A stretch of DNA of 40,986 nt from Phlegmacium glaucopus (Eukaryota; Basidiomycota; Agaricomycetes; Agaricales; Cortinariaceae): the NCBI GenBank assembly GCA_015039465.1, contig MU130598.1, positions 65,861-106,846 of the forward strand, in the 5' to 3' direction. Positions 32,759 to 40,986 of the stretch are shown piece after piece (within the stretch, counting starts at the first letter, position 1; the number at the start of each line of letters is the position of its first letter). A model generated the notes under the pieces. It had not been told where the DNA came from, did no database searches, and saw only the letters and a list, made by a program, of their open reading frames with translations. Position numbers and translations under genes: made by a program.

Positions 32759-35700
32759 ATGTCGGCACCTCACCCGATGTTTGGGGGTAACAACCTAATT
32801 ACCAGCTGTACGTTCAATCAGACTGTTGCACGGACGGAGTTGAGCATCTGTAAGTCCATAATTCCCCAAGCAGTGCTTATCTGATTCCACAAGATAGGCT
32901 TCGACAAACTGGCTGACAAAGCCTCTCCTCTGGCGTTCCATCTTGCCGATTCTGATCTCTCCCACTCAACATGCTCCACAAATACCCGTACCAAAATCCT
33001 CGAACGTATGAAGAGCTGGGCACTATACAACAGTGAGAAGGACAAGTTCGTTATCTGGCTGCACGGCCCGGCCGGAGGTGGAAAGACGGCTATAGGGAGG
33101 ACTATGGCTAAGTGGTGTGAGGAGGAGGGGATCTTGCTCGGCGAATTTTCTTTTCGCGTGCAGATGGGACAGGAGATCAATTAGCTTCCCTTGCACCTAC
33201 TCTCGCCTATCGGATGGCCGTTCATACACTTCAAGATGCAAAGGAGGCGATCTCCAATGTTGTCAGCCATGACCCACATATCTTTCTGGCACCCCTGGCC
33301 ATCCAACTGAAGAAACTGGTCTTGGACCCTTTGAATCTTCTTGCTCCGTGCGGCATCGTTCCCTATGTCATCATTCTTGACGGGCTCGACGAGACTCTCT
33401 CGCCAGATGATCAACAGTTAGTCCTCAATGTCATATCGGAGAAATTATACCACCTCAATTCCAGACTACGCATCCTCATTTGCTGCCGTCCGGAGCCAAC
33501 CATCGTCACCGCATTCAACGACACCGACTCTCCATTGAACGCCATCTCAATTAACATCTCGCTCAACGATGACGTTGATTCCGATGCTGATATCCGTACA
33601 TTCCTTGTCGAGAAATTTGCCAGAACCAAGAAACAGCTTCTGCGTCCCCCAACCGAGGACTGGCCAACAGCTGAAAATATTGATTACCTTGTAGCAAAAT
33701 CGTCTGGCCAGTTTATCTTTGCCGCCACGGTCGAGAAGTATGTCTGTTCTCCCAGGCATCGGCACCAAGCTGTTGCACGGCTCAAACATGTACTGGATCT
33801 GAGGTTGCTGCCACACCTCGAGGACAAGAAGAAACATCCCTTCGCTGAGCTCGACGCCTTATATTCCCTCATCCTGAAAACGCGTAATGACATCAACATT
33901 TCTGTCAAGGCCACAGCGGTTTGCCTTGAATACCCGAAATATTTCAACACCATCCTGCCCGTGGACCTCGCAAAGGTCCTCAACATCGAACCCAGCGAAA
34001 ATTGGGCGATACTTTACGAACTTGCTTCCCTCTTTGACGCCAGCGAGGAAAGCATCAGACCTTTTCATGCTTCATTTGGTGACTTTCTGTTTGATAGCTC
34101 GCGCTCACTTGAATTCTTCCGTAGTAGAGGAGATATTGTTGCGGATATCACATGCGCCATGGTGAGACGGGGCCGCGATCCTAATGGTACAAGATAATTT
34201 TGTTTGGCCCTGGTGCGAATCTGATTAACACCTTACTAGTCTTGTCATACCATGTATTTTCTCGTCTATTGGGGGAAGCGACACCCCGTCAAGACCTCCG
34301 CGACGCCCTCAGCCGGATGAAACCTACTTCAATTTTTAGACCACCTACCAGAACATATGGCCAATGTTCTAAAGGAGCATACTATCTTATACCCTTGTTG
34401 CAGCAGCTTGAAAATCATGTTGTGGGTTATTTATCGCTTTACGCTGTGTTTGCATGAAGCTGATGCTGCATCATCCTAGTCATCCGACACTTACAGGAAC
34501 CTCGTCACATATTTCGATGGACACTTTGCATCCTTCCTCCCGTCTGGTTCCTGGAGGTGGACAACCTTTAAGGATGGTATCAAGAGTGAAGGGAACAAGG
34601 CCGATGATGACAAAGGTGGGATGAGGATGGCACATGTGGAAAGTGATGAGGGGTCAGCCGGTAGTATGCCGGACCTTCAGTCAATCTCAAGTACCTCAGG
34701 CTCAGATAGCTCAGAGTGGGATTCGGAGGAAGAAGCCAGAGGGCCAGAGCCAATCTTTTACCACGCCTCAAGGCGGGGCTGGGTCTCAAAGCCGCTCTGG
34801 GTCTCAGACCTGGCGCCACTATCTACTTTTCCTGCATGGGACGAAATTAAGACCTCGCTGAATTTTTGCTTGACAGGTCGGAACTCTCTCAAGAGCCTTT
34901 GCAATGAGGCCCACTTTGCTCGCTCGCATCTCCCAAAGACATCATCAGGCCTTCGTAATGGCGCAACCCAAGCAAGAGCTGCTCTCTTCTGCCTCAAACA
35001 GATACGAGCTGGGGATATTACTGGGGACCAAATTACCGGGGACCAAATTGCCTTTGCAAAGCTCCTTCCCCATTCACTCTTACACGCCGTGAAGTGGTGG
35101 CCAGAACTGATAACTCATATGCAAACCTTGCAAACTGCGCATCTTACCTTATACCAAAAACTTCCCCCGGAGACACAGAAAGCGATCACAGACTACTTGG
35201 GCCAAGATCCTCCAAGCACCGTTACAAAATCTTCAACCCATGCTACGACCAGTCAGAAACCCCCCACAACTCCAAACTCTTCGACTGCCCGTCGAACAGC
35301 TCATAACTCGTCACCCACGCCTCAACCTCCTTCAAGCGCTGTTTCGAGGTATACAACCCCATCTAGAACCCAGCATGTACCACGTACTTCCCAAGTCCCA
35401 TTACACTCCATTCAAACGCGGCCTTCTCCAAGTGCCTCTCAGAAAGCTTCCACTGCGTCTCGAGCACCTCAGAAAACTTGGAGTACTCCTCAACCACCTC
35501 CAAGCACTGGTTTGAAATCTTCAACCCCATCTCAATCTCAGCCTGCAATAGACACTTCTAAACTCTCCGCTCGAACCCAGCCTTCTCTGAGCACTGCTGG
35601 GAAACATTTGACCCTGTTGGGAACATCAGAGCAACCTTGTAATGCCTCTCAGCCTGCTACCCCAGGTCCAGATTCTTCGACTGCACAAGCGATCACAGAC

Positions 35701-36093
35701 TACTCGGATCATGGATCTCAGAAACATAGGAAACGTCCTCCGGGCACCGATACAAAATCTTCAACCCAGGTTATGACCAGTCAGAAACCCTCCACAACTC
35801 CGAACTCTTCGACTGCCTGTCGAACAGCTCACAAACTGTCGCCCACCCCTCAACCTCCTTCAAGTGCTGGTTTGAAATTTACAACCCCATCTCCAACCCA
35901 GCCTGTACCATATACTTCCCGAGTCCCATCACACTCCGCTCAAATTCAGCCTTCTCCAGGTGCCTCTCACAAAGCTTCCACTGTGTCTCGGAAAACTCGG
36001 AGTACTCCTCAACTTCCTCTAAGCACTCGTTTGAAATCTTCAACCCCATCTCAACCCCAGCTTGCACCATGCACTTCTCAATCCTCCACTTGA
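32759..36093 (+). pseudogene. NACHT NLR protein, copy 3, frameshifted in exon 2
   Basis: Exons correspond to 32759-32849, 32898-34186, 34240-34421 and 34480-36093. Exon 2 is 1289 nt against 1290 in copies 1 and 2. One T is missing from the T-run at about 33145-33150, between the P-loop (GPAGGGKT, intact) and the rest of the NACHT. The frame therefore breaks after ILLGE and recovers only in another frame. Downstream, Walker B (VIILDGLDE), FHASFGDFLFD and the long tail are all open. The N-terminal motif has lost a codon and the double Gly. The tail is the longest of the array because of a 507-bp tandem duplication. It ends at a TGA (36091-36093) where NLR1 has CGA; the former frame continues to 36309. 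A single missing T could also be a sequencing error. Confidence 0.85.
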
Positions 36094-36208
36094 ACCCAGC
36101 CTTCTCTGAGTACTGCTGGGACACCTTTGACCAGGGTGCAAACGCCAGAGCAACCTTGTAATGCCTCTCAGCCTGCTACCCTCCATCTAGAGTCTTCGAC
36201 TGCGCAAG
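35182..36208 (+). repeat. 507-bp tandem duplication in the NLR3 tail
   Basis: Unit A is 35182-35688 and unit B starts at 35689. Both begin with codons for AITDY and proceed through KSSTxxxTSQKPxTTPNSST, PTPQPPSSA, SQPATP/L and SSTAQ in the same order. Unit A is 507 nt (169 codons), so the reading frame is kept. The units have diverged by many substitutions, so the duplication is not recent. Confidence 0.8.
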
Positions 36209-36309
36209 GCCCTTCAATCGCGTCCCAAAGCACCTTAGGGCCTTCTCACTCTTCCGAGTCTTCAACCAGTGCTCAGGGTCTGTCAGACAGTTCCGAGCGC
36301 TCTCATTGA

Positions 36310-36848
36310 AGGCCCTTCTCGTCATCGAACAGGTGGTCGATGGAAATAATCCATACGTATGTAATTTTTGTTAATCTCCTTTCATGGGTGGTGCAAGCCG
36401 TGGTTGAGTACTAGTCTTGACCTTAGAGAATATTGATATCCTTGGTGTTGGATCGGAATGATTGATCAGTTGTATCGTACGTATATTGGGACAAACTAAT
36501 CCTTACCTGTCTTGGATCCACGTTCATTATGAATCTCTTTCAGACTTCAAACCTATTCTCTTTCTTCGGATTGGCCCGTATCTGAATTTGCCTACTTAGT
36601 TGGTAGATGTGAAATTTAATTAGTAAACAAATTTGAGGGCGCTTCACTGGCAGCTGGTTCAAACTTTGTGATGATAATTTGTTTTGATCATTTGATAGGC
36701 TGCGAGCGTGCCCAGTAGAAACCAGTTGAGCCGAAGTTGCAGAATATGAAGAGTATGAAGATCAATGCGGACAAATGATGGCTCGTTTGCAGCCTGAGGA
36801 TGGTTCTGCAAATATCCATTGCTTACAACAATATTTATTTTGGTCTCT
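36310..36848. repeat. 3' flank of NLR3
   Basis: This is shared with the flank of NLR1 (18316-18780), including GATGTGAAATTTAATTAGTA and the AAGTTGCAGAATATGAAGA stretch. No gene was seen. Confidence 0.6.
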
Positions 36849-36904
36849 GGTACTCAGACTTTGGACCAGGGACTCAGACGTGCTGAAGAACCTGCTTCTC
36901 TTTG
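36849..36904 (+). pseudogene. Short 3' remnant of the unknown SP/TP-rich gene (unit 4)
   Basis: About 55 bp (GGTACTCAGACTTTGGACCA through CTTCTCTTTGACCATCG) match the last codons and stop of the intact gene at 14507-14562. The rest of the gene is gone, and the flank of NLR3 joins directly to it. Confidence 0.75.
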
Positions 36905-37606
36905 ACCATCGTTCTATTTTGACTTTTTCACCTTCTAATGCTATTGATATTCATAATTGCCTGGACCTTCATACTCGTTTTGTTCCCCGTACTCGCGATG
37001 TCTCCACCATATTTCTTGCTTTTCTTTGTTTATCAATGATACTGTCCTCTTGTTTCCTATTTACTGCGATACAGACCTCCAAACTTCCGTTATAAACCTC
37101 CTCTCACCTTGTTCTTTGATCTCTCTATGTCATCCACCCATGATTCAGGTAAATAGCATATCCATAACGGATTTTAAACAGAGAATCTTTGTACGAAATT
37201 TTCACTACATATGCATTTTCCATTCAGTTTTGGATTACTGTAGCGCGAGCAGATGTCATAGACGGAAGATGCTTCTAAATTAGCGCGCATGTCACCAAAC
37301 TCGAAAAGATCCAGACTGTGCACTTCAAAGTGGGATCTGGAGAAGAGTGATCAATTCACACTTAACCACACTTATTACAGCTGGTTCGGAAAACCTTGTC
37401 GGGTCGAGTTTTTTTTGTCGATTTTTTTTTTGATGGCCCAGACCTAATTTGGAAAAACCGTTGCTAAGCGTCTCAATTTGGAGCGTAGAGTCATAGTTTT
37501 TTTATCTATTTTTGGTGAGATGAATGTTCATAAACAACGCCCATCAAACACATTGTCAGAATGATCTCAGCCACGGTCTACACACGCTGCCTCTTCGCTG
37601 CAACTA
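36905..37606. other. Spacer between remnant and NLR4
   Basis: This is homologous to the spacers of the other units to about 37280. About 200 bp of unshared sequence with T-rich runs (37400-37510) follows. It ends in the conserved leader with an overlapping upstream frame (MISATVYTRCLFAATNVGAS). Confidence 0.5.
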
Positions 37607-39261
37607 ATGTTGGCGCCTCACTCGATGTTTGGGGGTAAAAACCTCATAATCACCGGTGGTACGTTCAATCACACCGTTGCGCGGACGGAGTTGAGCATCT
37701 GTAGGTTTTCAATTCCCCCCAAGTAGTGCTATCTGATTCCATGAGCTCGTCTAATAGGCTTCGACAAACTGGCTGACAAAGCCTCTCCTCTGGCATTCCA
37801 TCTTGCCAATTCTGATCTCTCCCACTCAACATGCTTCACAAACACCCGTACCAAAATCCTCGAACGTATGAAGAGCTGGGCATTATACAACAGTGAGAAG
37901 GACAAGTTCGTTATGTGGCTGCACGGCTCAGCCGGGGGTGGAAAGACAGCTATAGGGAGGACTATGGCTAAGTGGTGTGAGGAGGAGGGAATCTTGCTTG
38001 GCGAATTTTTCTTTTCACGCGCAGATGGGACAGGAGATCAACTAGCTTCTCTTGCACCTACTCTCGCCTATCGGATGGCTGTTCATACACTTCAACATGC
38101 AAAGCAGGCGATATCCAATGTCGTCAGCCACGACCCACATATCTTTCTGGCACCCCTGGCCGTCCAGCTGAAGAACCTGGTCTTGAATCCTTTGGATCTT
38201 TTCACCCCAATGCGGCATCGTTCCGTATGTCATCATTCTCAATGGGCTCGACGAGACTCTCTCGCCAGATGATCAACAGTTAGTCCTCAATGTCATATCG
38301 GAGACGTTATACCACCTCAATTCAAGGCTACGCATCCTCATTTGCTGCCGTCCAGAGCCAGCCATTGCCACTGCATTCAATGACACTGACTCTCCATTGA
38401 ACACCATCTCAACCAACATCTCGCTGAATGATGACATTGATTCTGATGCCGATATCCGTACATTCCTGGTTGAGAAATTTGCTAGAACCAAGAAACAGCT
38501 TCCACATCCTCCGACCGAGGACTGGCCAACAGCTGAAAATATTGATCACCTTGTGGCAAAGTCGTCCGGCCAGTTTATCTTTGCCGCCACGGTTGAGAAG
38601 TATGTCTGTTCTCCCAGGCATCGTCACCAAGCTGTTGCACGGCTCAAACATATACTGGATCTGAGGTTGCTGCCACACCTCGAAGACAAGAAAAAACATC
38701 CCTTCGCTGAGCTTGACGCCTTATATTCCCTCATCCTGAGAACGCGCAACGATGTCAACATGTCTGTCAAGGCCACAGCGGTTTGCCTTGAATACCCAAA
38801 ATATTTCAACATCATCTTGCCCAGGCACCTCGCAAAGGTCCTCCACATCGATCTCAGCGAAACTTGGGCGATCCTTTATGAACTTGCTTCCCTCTTTGAC
38901 GCCAGCAAGGGAAGCATCAGACCGTTTCATGCCTCTTTTGGCGACTTTTTGTTTGATAGCTCGTGCTCACTTGACTTCTTCCATAGTAGAGGAGATATTG
39001 TTGCAGACATTACATGCGCCATGGTGAGACGGGGCCGCGATCCTGGAGGTATGAGATAATTTTGTTTGGTCCTGGTGGTGAATCTGATTGACACCTTACT
39101 AGTGTTGACATATCGTGTATTTTCTCATCTATTGGGGGAAGCGACACCCCGCCAAGACCTCCGAGACGCCCTCAGCCAGATGAAACCTACACCAATTTTC
39201 GGGCAGCCTACCAGTACATATGCCCAACATTATAAAGGAGCATACTATCTTATACCGTTGT
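37607..39261 (+). pseudogene. NACHT NLR protein, copy 4, frameshifted and 3'-truncated
   Basis: Exons correspond to 37607-37700, 37758-39048 and 39103-39261. Exon 2 is 1291 nt, one more than in copies 1 and 2, because of an extra base at about 38205-38210 just before Walker B. Walker B would also read VIILNGLDE, with Asp changed to Asn, and the P-loop is GSAGGGKT in place of GPAGGGKT. RPFHASFGDFLFD is kept. Similarity to the other copies stops inside exon 3 after YYLIPL (about 39261), so the conserved C-terminal region and tail are missing. This copy has the most lesions and is certainly non-functional as a full NLR. Confidence 0.85.
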
Positions 39262-39793
39262 CATCAGTAAATTCAGGGTCTGCTTACTAGCGCTGGATAG
39301 TGCCGGATAGCACCATAGCACCATAGTAAAGGGTCCTTTATTTGTAGTGCTGGACAGCATCATGCTATTCCTGTCTAGATGGCCTGTTACTGTAGAGTAC
39401 TAGGGAGTGCTATATAGGCCTAGGTTACTACTATGGAGTACTACATAGGTCTAGGTTACTACTACAGAGTACTTTATAGGCCTAAGTTACTACTATCCCG
39501 AAGCCATATCTCTCTTTCGAGCACTTGGTTAGTTCCACCCGATGCTACAAAGTAGCATATAGACCATATAATATAGACCATATAGTACCTTAATTCTTAT
39601 AGTGTTGCATAACAAAAAAAAAAATTATATTATGTATAGGCTATGAATACGAAATATACTAATGTGCAAAAAACGGGGTATTAAAGACTACTTGAAAGAA
39701 ACTTATGTCAACGGAACCTGGACCTTGGTTTTATCAACAAACTATACCGGCAGTGAAATGAGGACATACCAAATCATTTCGGAAACCCAGTTA
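39262..39793. other. Breakpoint DNA between NLR4 and the DUF6532-like gene
   Basis: Sequence with GTGCTGGA/TAGCACCATAGCACCATAG motifs directly follows the NLR4 breakpoint. A tandem repeat (39405-39497) and an A-run near 39613 follow. No coding signal was found. Confidence 0.5.
39405..39497. repeat. 31-bp tandem repeat, three units
   Basis: Units are 39405-39435, 39436-39466 and 39467-39497. Each follows GAGTxCTxxATAGGxCTA followed by GTTACTACTA, with 3-5 differences between units. Confidence 0.8.
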
Positions 39794-40986
39794 TCAGTCG
39801 AGTTGTAAAGTGGGTACATAGCAAGTCGGTGGGTCTTCAGCTCGTTGCAGAAGTCGCCTAACAAAACAAGTCACTCGTCAGTAAATTGAATTAAGAAAGT
39901 TTTAAACAAAGAATGCTTACATTCCTTTCCGTGCCCATCCTGCGCGACGAGACTCGTATTGTGCTCCATGGTATTGGTGGCCCTTCAACGTATCTATCAG
40001 GGTGAGATGCTGTTTCATAACGGCTCTATATTTATCTCCGTCGAGAGGGATTCGTTTCTTGTAGCCGAAGTCGACATATTCTTCGAGGCAGTTCTGGATC
40101 TATAAAAGGATTATTAGTGGGATGTCAAAATTATTTTAAAGGAGAAAAGATGTACAGTGGTCATTACCAAAGCAATGACATGATCAGGGACAGTTTGTTC
40201 GAAGTCTTCAGGAAAAAGGTTTGCAAGACAATCATTGTCTGCATAGAAAAACTGATGTATTGTGGTCGATATTGCTGGATGTGCAATGTTCTTGCATTTG
40301 CCCTTCACAACATGTCGAAAAGGATATCAGAAAGCAAAGAAAAGACAAAGAAAAAGCTTACATTCTCATCTTCTCCGCCTCGAAGAAAACAGCCTTGGGT
40401 AAGAGCTTCATTGACTGCATGTATGACCAAGTCATATTCTTCTTGCTGATTCCCTCCTTCGAATTCAGGTGGGCAAAGTAGATTTGTGTATTTCAATGAA
40501 ATAATTTGCTGAGCAACTCTTTTTAATTTCTGGCGGAAGGTAGAGTGTTCATTGAAAACCTAGGTATAGAATTAGTCAATATTAAATAACGAGGATGTGA
40601 CACGTCTACCAAAATGCTCATATCTCGATTTGGAGAATATCCTAAAATAAATGATCAATAATTTGACAAGTAAAATGACAAAGAAATCCGACCTGGCTCC
40701 AGAACGTTATCCGCAACCATTTGGTATTCAGCAATGGTGTTGGTAAGGATGAGGGTAGCCTGCTTGAGGTCCGTCTCCCTTCGCGGACAGGCGTTAACGA
40801 GGGCCACATGCCTTCTCATGTTATTCTTCGCAGTCTCGAGCATGGCCTGCCAGCCCGGAGGATAATACTTCATAGTGATTGGCTTGGGCTCTGCGTCCCT
40901 TGGCGTTTTTGAATAGCGACGGGCCCGCCCAGTGGATGATTCATTGTCTTCATCATTATCGGTCTCGCCATTCTGTTCAGTGGTAC
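39794..40986 (-). CDS. DUF6532-like protein, 5' end outside the window
   Basis: Minus-strand exons: 40986-40693 (partial), 40641-40610, 40559-40362, 40302-40168, 40099-39921 and probably 39857-39794. Introns are GT-AG, about 50-70 nt, with consistent phases. The segments YYPPGWQAMLETAKNNMRRH, TFRQKLKRVAQQIISLKYTN, HPAISTTIHQFFYADN, FPEDFEQTVPDHVIALIQN and a Y-DFGYKKRIPLDGDKYR block fit the DUF6532 domain found in many Agaricomycete genomes; its function is unknown. The N-terminal part visible is acidic and Ser-rich, then basic. The last exon is uncertain: the canonical splice gives a short end (RLLQRAEDPP...), while another frame of the same exon reads FCNELKTHRLAMYPLYNSTD and looks more protein-like. 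A 1-nt error or frameshift there is possible. Confidence 0.7.

Noticed and set aside
1..40986. tRNA or rRNA genes
   Set aside because: I looked for T-loop-like GGTTCGAATCC patterns with acceptor pairing and for rRNA signatures and found none I could support. A covariance-model scan would be decisive.

Overview
The window reads as nuclear DNA of a mushroom-forming fungus (Agaricomycetes, Basidiomycota). The evidence is dense genes split by 48-90 nt GT-AG introns, NACHT-type NLR genes, Agaricomycete-style BTB proteins, a DUF6532-like gene, a secreted FAD/BBE oxidase, and chromodomain Ty3/gypsy and hAT-type transposon remnants. All functional calls come from reading motifs by eye; no database was searched.

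Layout. 41-1399: 5'-truncated 3' end of a Ty3/gypsy chromovirus with its LTR. 2646-8250: tandem duplication of a BTB gene; copy A (3294-4536) is open throughout, copy B (6076-7291) has one in-frame stop. 8403-9992: a second gypsy 3' end. 9997-13169: FAD-linked oxidase on the minus strand, flanked by direct repeats. 13479-39261: an array of four NACHT NLR copies, each preceded by all or part of a second gene that I do not recognise. Only the first copy of that gene (13479-14562) is intact. NLR2 (21439-24197) is the only NLR with a fully open model. NLR1 has one nonsense codon, NLR3 and NLR4 each have a 1-nt frameshift in exon 2, and NLR4 is cut off at about 39261.

The array is interrupted between units 2 and 3 by a 611-bp non-autonomous hAT element with a perfect 8-bp target duplication (25757-26367), a TPR-DnaJ co-chaperone gene whose reading frame runs directly into a P-loop GTPase fragment (26822-29074), and a small gene with a weak kinase-like signature (29220-30431). 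The right edge holds a minus-strand DUF6532-like gene running off the window.

The main biological signal is a young, decaying NLR family. The four copies share a very short N-terminus with no room for a classical effector domain, a NACHT, a conserved unnamed region, and a Ser/Thr/Pro/Gln-rich tail that varies strongly in length and has no visible WD40, ankyrin or TPR repeats. The second notable item is the TPR-J-GTPase chimera.
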